A stretch of 22,021 nt of DNA from assembly GCA_005787665.1 (NCBI GenBank), contig SYAB01000035.1, positions 1 to 22,021 on the forward strand, written 5' to 3'. How positions within the stretch are numbered: position 1 is the stretch's first letter; each line of letters starts with the position of its first letter. Made by a program: the position numbers and the translations under genes. Shown here in pieces: positions 1-7,119 of the stretch. The notes under the pieces are model-generated. The model was not told the origin of the DNA and did not search any database. It saw nothing but the letters and a program-made list of their open reading frames with translations. Origin of the DNA: Actinomycetota bacterium. GTDB taxonomy: Bacteria; Actinomycetota; Actinomycetes; Mycobacteriales; Mycobacteriaceae.

Positions 1-1
1 C

Positions 2-3000
2 CGGTTCGTCGTCAAGATCACAGGGGTCGACTCCGGCTTCAACATCCTGCACCCCTTCGGCGTCCTCAACACCCGGTATTACACCGTGGCGGTGGGCGAC
101 GCGGCCGAGGCGGCCAAGGCCCGATTCAATGCTGAGCGGGCTGATCCGAAGGACGTCCTGGACACGCACCTGTTCCTGTCGGATGCGGCGGTCACCGTGA
201 CCGTGAAGAAGCACGGCGTGCTCTTCCCGGAGTACACGGCGTCGGTGACCCTTCCGGCCAGCACCTCTGCCCGTTCCTTCGCCTGGATGGACACCCGCGG
301 AAACATCGGATCGGTTCCGGTCGACACGATGTTGATCGACGACTGGGCGGCGTATTCGAATAAGGCAGCGGAGAACGGGACCAGGCCACTACTGGTGTTC
401 AGCTATTCCGACGACGACACCCAGAAGGCGGTGTTCGTCGACGTCGGTGCGGTCACCAAGAACGCCGACGGCAGCTTTACCCTCTCCGGCGAACTGCGGA
501 CCGACACGAATGCCCAAGATGGCCGGGTGGACATGTGGGACTTCGTCGGCATCAACTACAAGGGAGCCTACGAGAACTTCCTGAATGCCTCCGGCCTCAA
601 GGAATGCGCGTCCGGTCAGGTGTGCTCGACCGTTTCAGCGGTCGGAGTCCTCGGTGCGACATCGTTGTCGCCCAGCGCATTTGCGGCGAGCGGTGGCCAT
701 GATTACCCCCTGCCCAAGGCCCGGGATGGCTCCGCAACCCAGACCAGCCCGGGCTCGATGGGCCCAGGGACCACCGGCGTCAATGAAGGCAATGGCACCG
801 CAGTCTTCGGCAGCACCGGCGCCGAAGCCCCGGTCGAACTGACCGCCATGATTCCGTGGGGAACCGACGGCTCGTTCATCAGCGCCACCAACCTGACTCA
901 GGACTCGACTGCCGGCAACGGGATCTTCCTTTACACCAACCAGGCGCCGCTCGGCTCGGCGCCCAAATGGAAGCGCACGCAACTGGCGGACAACAGCTGG
1001 AATGCCGCGGTGAACGCCATGGTGGCCTATGACCAGGTCGTCGCCGACGCGGCCGGGACGCCGATCCCCACCACATACATCGGGACTTCGGCGGTGCTGA
1101 ACCCCAAACCGGCTTACCCGCTCACCGGCACCATCAGCGCACTCAACTCCATCGCGGTGTTCACCGCCAGCATCAGCCCGGGCAGCGTGATCTACGGCAC
1201 CGAGCAGCTTCCCGCGCAGATGACCGTCACCGAGGTCGCCAGCGGGGCGATCAGCGTGGGTGCCTCGATCATCTCCGGCCCCGGAATCTCCTTCCCGATC
1301 CAGATTCTCTCCGCCAACTCCGGCAACGCAGCCAGCGGTGTCGGTTCCTACGTGACCGAGAATCCCGTTTTCGTGGACCCGGACCAGCCCCCGCCGCCAC
1401 CGCTGACCGGTACCTTCATGACGGAGGGGCGACCGGGCAATGCCCTGCAACTGTCGCTGGCCTCGCTGACCGCGGCGGGTGTCTCCGACCCCAGGAACCT
1501 GCTTGGCGCCACGGTCACCGGTACGGGTGTGTCTGCCGTCATCACCGCCTACTCCGGGACGAGTGGAAGCACCGCCAACTACATCCTCGACACCTCTGCC
1601 CTGGTCTACAGCGAAGCACTCACGGTCACCACCTTCTCCGGCCCCGTGGTGAAACTGTCCGTACCGGGCGACGTGAACCCCGCCAGCCTGATTGGGCAGT
1701 CGATCACCGGTGAGGGGATCGCCCCGGACACCGTCATCACCGGGTTCGTGTCCTACGACGTCACTGGTATCACCTACTCGGTCAACAACCCGATCAAGTT
1801 CCCCACCGTGGAGACGGTGGCCGCAGTGCCGAGCATTGCCGTGACGCTGCCGAACAATCCGACCACCCGAAGCGGGGTGGTCGTCGGATTGAGCGACGGT
1901 TCAGTGCAGTACTGGAACGGCGGCGCCGCGGCACCGGAACTCCTCGCCGCAGCCGACCAGCCTGGCTGGACGCAACTCCAAATCACGGGCGGGTGGGGAG
2001 AAGGCGTGGCGGTCAACACCGTCGTGGCCCTGCCGAACAATCAGGGATTCGCCGTCGGCCTCAGCAACGGGGAGATCGCGATATGGAACAACCCGATCCT
2101 CGCGGATGGCACCGTCCTGCCCGGGCCGGGTGCGGGCGGCGGATGTTCGACCGACCCGACTGACTGCTGGTCGGTGCTGCCGGCGCCACTGACCGGGCGA
2201 CTGGACTCGGTGAGCGCGATGATTCCCAGCGGTCAGAATGGGGGTCTGATTGTCGCTGGACCACAGAGCTACAACGGGTCTGTCTTCGGTCAGACGCACG
2301 TATGGGACGGCTTTGACTGGCAGGTGCAACTTTTCGAAACGCTGCCAACCACCCTGCTCCCGTATGACGGGACGACATTCGTCGGTGCGATCGGTGGTGC
2401 CCCCGCCGTCGCCGACCTCGGCGTGATCTCGGCGCCGTCCTACGCGCCTCTGCTGAGCTCGCCGGAATCGGCGGCGGCCATGCTGAGTGCGACGCAATTG
2501 GCGGCGGCCACCGCCGGCTGTCAGACCTCTTACGGCGGCGGGTCGGGCACGGGATGCAGCGGCTACGTGCTCACCGTGCAGCAGGCCGCAGGGGCCCCGA
2601 TCCGAGTCGGGCAGACGGTGTACGGGGGCACCGGCACCGTCCCGGGCACCACCATCACCGCGCAGATCAGCGACGGTTCGGGCAATCTCTGCTCAGCCTC
2701 GTGTAACTCCGGGGGCACCGGCGTCTATCTGGTGAGCACCTCTCAGCTGGTGGCTCCCGGCACTCCGATGAGCGCGTCGGACGGGTCCGGCTACGTGGTC
2801 GGCATGAACGACGGCGAGGTATGGGGACTCAACAACGGACTCGGGCAGATGGTCCCGCCACGGTGGGTTCGAGCCATCAATACTCTCGTCCCATGGCGCG
2901 ACGGCTTCGTTGCCGGACTCGACAACGGCGCGGTCATGTATTGGAGCCCGTCCAACAATCCCGGCGGCAACAACCCCGACAACCCCAACGCCCTGGACTA

Positions 3001-4501
3001 CGCCGGTTCGACCATCCCCACCCAACTCGATCAGCCGGCGGGGTGGTCGCAACTGCAGGGGCCGATCGGCAACGCGGTGACGTCCATGGTGCAGGTGGGT
3101 GACGGGTTCGCTCTCGGCCAGACGGCTCCCAACAACACCGATAACGGGGCCATTCAACTGTTCACCGGCTTCGGATCCGTCTCCGCGGTGGCGCCGTTCG
3201 GCTATCTTCCGCTGCCCTACGGGACGCCGCCGGCGGCGCTGACTCCCGACAACTCCTTCACGTCGATCGGCGGAGGGATCGCCCCCAGCGGGCCCAACGG
3301 TTCGGTGCAGCAGTTGCTTCCGATGACCCGGTACGTCACCGATGCCTTCGGCTTTCCCGCACTCGCGGGCTCCGTGGTGGCCGGCCTCACCAACGACGGG
3401 ACCTACGCGTGGGCCGGCTCCACGGCAAACATCTCCGACACCGACTGGAAAACGTTGCAGGAGTCCGAGTCCGGCGGTTTGGACCCCGAACTGCTGAAAG
3501 CGGCGTGGGAGTTCGGCACCGGAAAACCCTCCCAGACGTGGAGCGGGCCGGGCTACGACGGCACCGGTGGAGTGGGCGCCACCTGGAGTCCTGCCGCGAA
3601 CGGGCAGAAGGCCTCGGGAGATCCCGTTTTCGGACAGGCATCGAATCAGGCGTGGTGCGGCTCGAGCTGTAGCAGCAACGGCGACTACTCCGCGTTCGTC
3701 ATTGACCACCCGTTCGGAAAAGACGGGGTTCTGACCTCGTTCGGAACCACCCTGGAGGGCAAGCTCAACTTGGCGGCACTGGGTTACGGGTATGTCTTCG
3801 TGCCCAATGGCTTCCTCGACAAGTTCGAATCCTCCAAGTATTCGGTGGGCCTGGTGCTCGCGTTGCAGGGCGGGCCGTCCGTGTGGCTGAACCCGCCGAA
3901 GGACGCCGGGGACGTCACCGAAACCGTCACGCTGCCCGGCTACGCGTACAACGACGTCCAGGAGACGGAGTTTGGAACGTTCGGTGAGAGCCTGAAGCTC
4001 GACGCCTCAGTGACCGGAAAGCTGGTTCTGAAAAAGGGTGGCTTCAAGCCGTTGGAACTGGCCCACGCCTTCTACACGCCGGGGTTGTTCTTCTCGTGGA
4101 ACACCGTCGATTCCCCGGACCAGATCGGCCTGCAGTACAGCGCCTTCCCCTCGGTGGCAGTCGTCACGTCCAAGCAGATCGAGGAGTACTTCGATCCGAC
4201 GGGCGACATCACCCTCACGGCGAAGGTGACGCCATCGGCTCAGGCCTCCTACGGGCTGTACACGCCGCCCAGCTTCCCCATCTCGCTGGACGTCTTCAAA
4301 CTGACTGTGGGATACGCGAACCCGATCACCGCGACCTTGAAGGTGCCGTTGAAGGACGACGCCCAGGGCGATCCGACGTTGTCGGTGACATCGCAGGGCT
4401 TCTTCGAGATCGGCGCGGCGTTCGTGCCGCAGGTCACCTCAGCGCTGAGTTGGAACGGCAAATATCAGGTCTACAGCGCCGAGGAGGAATTCACCCTGTA
4501 A
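2..4501 (+). CDS. Giant repeat protein (5' end outside window), probably exported
   Basis: The frame is open from the first complete codon, so the start lies upstream of the window; the 1499 visible codons end at TAA. I do not recognise a named family. About eight propeller-like repeats of the pattern DGF-hydrophobic-GL-x-NG-x-h-x-h-W occur near 868, 1870, 2042, 2240, 2786, 2899, 3101 and 3369. Between them lie modules of the type LxGxxhxGxGIxxxTxI, near 1250, 1495, 1684 and 2602, resembling repeats I know from phage fibre and large surface proteins. A proline run (near 1387) separates two modules. From about 3700 the sequence is rich in alternating strands and ends in EEEFTL. All ten cysteines form close pairs, which suggests disulfides and therefore export. 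No signal peptide can be seen because the N-terminus is missing. A role at the cell surface or in the outer envelope is inference only. A secreted adhesin-like or scaffold protein is equally possible. Confidence 0.85.
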   Translation, partial: RFVVKITGVDSGFNILHPFGVLNTRYYTVAVGDAAEAAKARFNAERADPKDVLDTHLFLSDAAVTVTVKKHGVLFPEYTASVTLPASTSARSFAWMDTRGNIGSVPVDTMLIDDWAAYSNKAAENGTRPLLVFSYSDDDTQKAVFVDVGAVTKNADGSFTLSGELRTDTNAQDGRVDMWDFVGINYKGAYENFLNASGLKECASGQVCSTVSAVGVLGATSLSPSAFAASGGHDYPLPKARDGSATQTSPGSMGPGTTGVNEGNGTAVFGSTGAEAPVELTAMIPWGTDGSFISATNLTQDSTAGNGIFLYTNQAPLGSAPKWKRTQLADNSWNAAVNAMVAYDQVVADAAGTPIPTTYIGTSAVLNPKPAYPLTGTISALNSIAVFTASISPGSVIYGTEQLPAQMTVTEVASGAISVGASIISGPGISFPIQILSANSGNAASGVGSYVTENPVFVDPDQPPPPPLTGTFMTEGRPGNALQLSLASLTAAGVSDPRNLLGATVTGTGVSAVITAYSGTSGSTANYILDTSALVYSEALTVTTFSGPVVKLSVPGDVNPASLIGQSITGEGIAPDTVITGFVSYDVTGITYSVNNPIKFPTVETVAAVPSIAVTLPNNPTTRSGVVVGLSDGSVQYWNGGAAAPELLAAADQPGWTQLQITGGWGEGVAVNTVVALPNNQGFAVGLSNGEIAIWNNPILADGTVLPGPGAGGGCSTDPTDCWSVLPAPLTGRLDSVSAMIPSGQNGGLIVAGPQSYNGSVFGQTHVWDGFDWQVQLFETLPTTLLPYDGTTFVGAIGGAPAVADLGVISAPSYAPLLSSPESAAAMLSATQLAAATAGCQTSYGGGSGTGCSGYVLTVQQAAGAPIRVGQTVYGGTGTVPGTTITAQISDGSGNLCSASCNSGGTGVYLVSTSQLVAPGTPMSASDGSGYVVGMNDGEVWGLNNGLGQMVPPRWVRAINTLVPWRDGFVAGLDNGAVMYWSPSNNPGGNNPDNPNALDYAGSTIPTQLDQPAGWSQLQGPIGNAVTSMVQVGDGFALGQTAPNNTDNGAIQLFTGFGSVSAVAPFGYLPLPYGTPPAALTPDNSFTSIGGGIAPSGPNGSVQQLLPMTRYVTDAFGFPALAGSVVAGLTNDGTYAWAGSTANISDTDWKTLQESESGGLDPELLKAAWEFGTGKPSQTWSGPGYDGTGGVGATWSPAANGQKASGDPVFGQASNQAWCGSSCSSNGDYSAFVIDHPFGKDGVLTSFGTTLEGKLNLAALGYGYVFVPNGFLDKFESSKYSVGLVLALQGGPSVWLNPPKDAGDVTETVTLPGYAYNDVQETEFGTFGESLKLDASVTGKLVLKKGGFKPLELAHAFYTPGLFFSWNTVDSPDQIGLQYSAFPSVAVVTSKQIEEYFDPTGDITLTAKVTPSAQASYGLYTPPSFPISLDVFKLTVGYANPITATLKVPLKDDAQGDPTLSVTSQGFFEIGAAFVPQVTSALSWNGKYQVYSAEEEFTL

Positions 4502-4534
4502 GTCAATCGCGGCTTCGGGCGACTGTTCTGTGCG

Positions 4535-4606
4535 AGCCCCCTGTCGGGATTGAACCGACGACCTTTCGCTTACAAGGCGAGTGCTCTACCACTGAGCTAA
4601 GGAGGC
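4535..4606 (-). tRNA. tRNA-Thr (anticodon UGU)
   Basis: A complete 72-nt cloverleaf can be folded on the minus strand. The 7-bp acceptor stem runs GCCTCCT with AGGGGGC and has one G-T pair. The D-stem is GCTC/GAGC, the anticodon loop CTTGTAA gives anticodon TGT, and the T-arm is GTCGG-TTCAATC-CCGAC. CCA is not encoded. The first pair of the anticodon stem is a C-A mismatch. It lies 35 bp downstream of, and on the same strand as, the decapeptide-repeat gene, so co-transcription is possible. Its 3' end faces the convergent giant ORF 33 bp away. Confidence 0.97.
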
Positions 4607-4641
4607 GGGTGCCGGCGTGCGGCGACGATGAGCCTATCGGG

Positions 4642-5337
4642 TCACTCGTCGTCGTCTCGGAACGGCCAGAGCCGACGGCCGGGTAGCGGAATGCGCTCGG
4701 CGATGTTGCTCAACGGGTCGACCACCCGCGTCATCGCGAGGACCGCATCGCGCAGCGCCTCGACGGTCGGGGTAAGGGCCTCCATTCCGGGGGCGAGCCG
4801 GTTGAGTGAGTCGGTGACCGTCGCGAGCTGTTCCAGCGGTCCGTCCTTGGCGGTCAGGCGATCCACCAGACCGCCCTCGGACAACAGCCGATCGGCCAGG
4901 CCGTCGTCGGCCAGCATCCGTTCGAGCAGGCCGTTCTCGTCCAGCAGTTGATCGACCAGGCCGCCCGGCGCCAGTGCGCGGTCGACTCCACCGCCCTCGG
5001 CGGTCAGTCGCTCCAGCACCCCGTCGGGAGCCGTCAGCCGGTCGATCAGACCGCCGGGGCGCATCAGCCGGTCCACCGCACCGTCGGGGGCCAGCGCGCG
5101 GCCCAGCGGGGCGTCCTCGTCGATCAGCGAGGCGAACCGGTTCGCCCGCTCGATGGTGTCGTCGAGGCCGAGCAGGTGTGCGACGGACTCGCCGGGTGAG
5201 GGCACTGTGGCGTCGCCGAGGCTGCGTTTCGCCAGGTCAACAGCTGCCTCTGCGATATCGAGGCCGACATCGGCCGCTGCCAGTCCGACTCGAACCGGTG
5301 TGGTCGCGATATCGACCAGGGCCTTTGCCAGATTCAT
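4642..5337 (-). CDS. Decapeptide-repeat protein of unknown function
   Basis: A 231-residue protein with no family that I recognise. Residues 1-45 form an alanine-rich amphipathic stretch with no clear signal peptide or membrane helix. Residues 71-180 consist of about eleven consecutive ten-residue repeats, e.g. LMRPGGLIDR, LTAPDGVLER, ALAPGGLVDQ, LLSEGGLVDR. The consensus is L-x-x-x-(D/G)-G-h-(h)-(D/E)-(R/Q). The C-terminus is charged (RDDDE). The ATG at 5337 is chosen because a TACACT -10 element ends six bases upstream, which predicts a leaderless transcript, and because longer in-frame extensions run into the HIT gene. It is the last protein gene of the minus-strand cluster, 50 bp after the HIT gene and just before tRNA-Thr. 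The regular spacing suggests a repeat-built rod or solenoid, possibly membrane- or granule-associated, but this is speculation. Confidence 0.85.
   Translation of the reverse strand: MNLAKALVDIATTPVRVGLAAADVGLDIAEAAVDLAKRSLGDATVPSPGESVAHLLGLDDTIERANRFASLIDEDAPLGRALAPDGAVDRLMRPGGLIDRLTAPDGVLERLTAEGGGVDRALAPGGLVDQLLDENGLLERMLADDGLADRLLSEGGLVDRLTAKDGPLEQLATVTDSLNRLAPGMEALTPTVEALRDAVLAMTRVVDPLSNIAERIPLPGRRLWPFRDDDE
4798..5127 (-). repeat. Coding tandem repeat, 30-bp period (ten-residue units)
   Basis: Residues 71-180 of the 231-residue protein fall exactly on a ten-residue grid with no insertions. Each unit begins with L, A or M and usually ends in DR, ER or DQ, with a glycine at position 6 in most units. 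The nucleotide copies are diverged, so the array is old or under protein-level selection rather than a recent slippage product. Confidence 0.9.
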
Positions 5338-5343
5338 CCGTTC

Positions 5344-5349
5344 AGTGTA
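5344..5349 (-). promoter_or_regulatory. Candidate -10 element for the decapeptide-repeat gene
   Basis: On the minus strand TACACT lies six bases before the ATG at 5337, the spacing expected if transcription starts at the A of the ATG. There is no Shine-Dalgarno sequence. No good -35 is visible, which is common in mycobacteria. Confidence 0.45.
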
Positions 5350-5387
5350 GGACCGTGCCGGCCGGGACCATGACGATTCAGACCCGG

Positions 5388-5792
5388 TCAGTCCATCGCG
5401 GCGAGCGCTGCGGTGATCTTGCGCTGCGCCTCGTCGAGTGACTCCGGCGGGGGATTGTGGTCGATATTGGCGAAGCCGAAATCGGTCAGTTGGTAGGCCG
5501 GGAACACATGCACATGCAGGTGCGGAACCTCCAGTCCGGCGATGATGAGACCGGCCCGCTCGGCACCGAAGGCGGCGCACACCGCGCGTCCGATCCGCTG
5601 AGCCACCTCCATCACCCTGGCGAACAGCGCGGGCTCGACGTCCTGCCAGTTGTCCACCTCGGCCCGGGGAACCACCAGGGTGTGACCCTGTGTCATCGGT
5701 CCGATGGTCAGGAATGCGACCACCTCGTCGTCGGAGTAGACGAAGCGGCCCGGCAGTTCGCCGTTGATGATCATGGTGAAGACCGATGCCAT
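5388..5792 (-). CDS. HIT-family nucleotide hydrolase (Rv0759c-like)
   Basis: A 134-residue HIT-superfamily protein. The histidine triad HLHVHVF is at residues 91-97 (His91, His93, His95), preceded by the family's conserved GHTLVVPR segment (36-43). Members hydrolyse or transfer nucleoside 5'-monophosphates from phosphoramidates or dinucleotide substrates in the cytosol; the substrate here is not known. The ATG at 5792 is chosen because it gives the typical family length and a TAAGCT -10 element sits seven bases upstream. That element overlaps the stop codon of the upstream SDR gene, so the HIT gene may be transcribed separately as well as by read-through. Its position next to the P450 cluster matches Rv0759c of M. 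tuberculosis. Confidence 0.93.
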   Translation of the reverse strand: MASVFTMIINGELPGRFVYSDDEVVAFLTIGPMTQGHTLVVPRAEVDNWQDVEPALFARVMEVAQRIGRAVCAAFGAERAGLIIAGLEVPHLHVHVFPAYQLTDFGFANIDHNPPPESLDEAQRKITAALAAMD

Positions 5793-5797
5793 GGCGC

Positions 5798-6679
5798 TCA
5801 GCTTAGGGTGCGCTCGAACATCGCCATGACGTCCTCCAGCGGCCACGGTGGAGCGTCGTGGTGGTTGCGGTAGCCCAGTACCGTCAGCGCCGGCCGGTCG
5901 AACCGGCCGATGAAGCCGCCGGAGCCGATGAGGATCTGACCGGTGATCCGCTCGGCCATGGCGCTGACCAGATACGCGTAGAGCGGGGCGACGTACTCGG
6001 GCGGCGCCGGGTCCAGGGCGCCTGCCGCACTGGTCTCGTCGAGCAGGCCGCGGGTGCGCAGTGAGGTGATGTGGCGGCGATAGTCCGGCCCGGTCGACAG
6101 CCGGGTTCTCGCGCCCGGACAGACCACATTGGCCCGCACCCGGTGCTCGGCGAGCTCGGCCGCCAGCGCCAGCGTCAGGGAGTTCACCGCACCCTTGCCG
6201 GCCGGGTAACCGGTGCCGCCGTACTCGCCGAGGAAGGCGAACGAACTGGTGTTGACGATGGCGCCGCGGCCCGCCGCCACCATCCGCGGGGCGGCTGCCC
6301 GGCAGGTCGCGAACACCGTGCCGAGGTGAACGTCGAGCAGCTCGTCGAACTCGCGTCGGCTGACGTTGAGGATGGACGAGTTGGCAGGCTCGGCGGCTCC
6401 GGCACAGTTCACCAGGGCGTCGATCGCGCCGAACTCTTTCTCGCACAGCGTGATCAGAGACTCCGCGACGTTCTCCTCGGCGGCCGAACCGGACAGTCCG
6501 ACAGCGCTCCCGCCGGCGGCGGTGATCACGTCCACGGTCTCGTCCACGGCGCGGCCGTCACGTCCGTTGACCACCACCCCGGCGCCGAGTTCGGCCAACA
6601 GTGAAGCCACCGCCGCGCCGATCCCCCGGGATCCGCCGACGACGACGGTCCCGAGGCCCTGCAGTACCGGCTCAGTCAC
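5798..6679 (-). CDS. Short-chain dehydrogenase/reductase
   Basis: A 293-residue classical SDR. The cofactor loop is GGSRGIG near residue 15, followed by NCAGA in place of NNAG. The catalytic serine lies in NTSSFAF and the catalytic pair in YPAGK. The C-terminus is longer than in typical 250-residue members and ends in an amphipathic helix-like segment. The start is GTG at 6679, inside one copy of a 13-bp tandem duplication shared with the preceding stop codon. No Shine-Dalgarno is evident, so translation probably depends on coupling with the upstream gene. I recall no SDR at this position in M. tuberculosis, so this looks like a lineage-specific gain or an M. tuberculosis loss. The substrate is unknown; context suggests a hydroxylated or keto lipid or steroid. 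Confidence 0.9.
   Translation of the reverse strand: MTEPVLQGLGTVVVGGSRGIGAAVASLLAELGAGVVVNGRDGRAVDETVDVITAAGGSAVGLSGSAAEENVAESLITLCEKEFGAIDALVNCAGAAEPANSSILNVSRREFDELLDVHLGTVFATCRAAAPRMVAAGRGAIVNTSSFAFLGEYGGTGYPAGKGAVNSLTLALAAELAEHRVRANVVCPGARTRLSTGPDYRRHITSLRTRGLLDETSAAGALDPAPPEYVAPLYAYLVSAMAERITGQILIGSGGFIGRFDRPALTVLGYRNHHDAPPWPLEDVMAMFERTLS
5800..5805 (-). promoter_or_regulatory. Candidate -10 element for the HIT gene
   Basis: Minus-strand TAAGCT, seven bases before the HIT ATG at 5792. It overlaps the last codons and stop of the upstream SDR gene. It predicts a leaderless transcript. Confidence 0.45.
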
Positions 6680-6695
6680 GCTGCTCAGTCACGCT
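6670..6695 (-). repeat. 13-bp perfect tandem duplication across a stop/start junction
   Basis: Two adjacent identical copies of AGCGTGACTGAGC (minus strand) at 6683-6695 and 6670-6682. The first copy supplies the end of the ketosteroid-isomerase-like gene (CGT GAC TGA). The second supplies the GTG start of the SDR gene (GTG ACT GAG). A single copy would have encoded both, with an 8-base stop/start overlap. Confidence 0.95.
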
Positions 6696-7110
6696 GGCCG
6701 AACTGCATTCCCTCCAGGTTCCAGTAGCCGCGCATATTGGTGATCAGACCGCCGTCGTCGACCCGGTAGCAGAACACGCCGCGCACGGCACTGGTGAAAC
6801 CGCCGTCGAATTCGCTGCGCAGGACCAGGATGTGTGCGACCTCGTTGGGGGAACTCGACGGGAAGGTCTCCTCGCACGTGACCCGCAGGGTATTGGCGGC
6901 GATGTTGGCGTCGTAGAAGGCCGCGACCGCATCCTTGCCCCGGATGCCGAGGCCGTCGGGGTTCGTCACCGAGGTTCCGATCGGGTCCTCGATGACGACG
7001 TCAGGTGCCATCAGCGCCAGCCAGCCCGCGCGATCATGGGATTGCACGCAGCGCCAGGACTCCTCGGAGGCCGCCATGGCGGGTGTGCGGTCGGCGGTGC
7101 GCTGCGTCAT
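6685..7110 (-). CDS. Ketosteroid-isomerase-like NTF2-fold protein (Rv0760c-like)
   Basis: A 141-residue SnoaL/ketosteroid-isomerase-like protein, a close fit in length and position to Rv0760c. The segment VVIEDPIG (residues 38-45) carries the aspartate that in true ketosteroid isomerases acts as the general base (EDP motif, Asp42 here). By eye, the second catalytic aspartate of the isomerases aligns with phenylalanine in RGVFCYRVD, so classical delta-5-3-ketosteroid isomerisation is doubtful. A lipid- or steroid-binding or other cone-pocket role is possible. The gene starts 9 bp after the adhB stop with a weak GGG-type ribosome site, and belongs to the adhB transcription unit. Confidence 0.88.
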   Translation of the reverse strand: MTQRTADRTPAMAASEESWRCVQSHDRAGWLALMAPDVVIEDPIGTSVTNPDGLGIRGKDAVAAFYDANIAANTLRVTCEETFPSSSPNEVAHILVLRSEFDGGFTSAVRGVFCYRVDDGGLITNMRGYWNLEGMQFGQRD

Positions 7111-7119
7111 CGCCGGGCC

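Noticed and set aside
635..1450. Minus-strand open frame of 271 codons within the giant ORF
   Set aside because: The plus frame is open for 4.5 kb and carries clear protein repeats; the reverse frame has no recognisable features.
4502..4534. Search for an att-like copy of the tRNA-Thr 3' end
   Set aside because: No second copy of the tRNA 3' segment was seen in the window, so no integrated element is called.
4502..4534. Possible terminator after tRNA-Thr
   Set aside because: Only a four-base stem (TCGC/GCGA) without a T-tract can be formed.
5338..5580. N-terminal extension of the decapeptide-repeat protein by 81 codons
   Set aside because: The extension overlaps the HIT gene in another frame, is Arg-rich, and ignores the leaderless-type promoter before the ATG at 5337.
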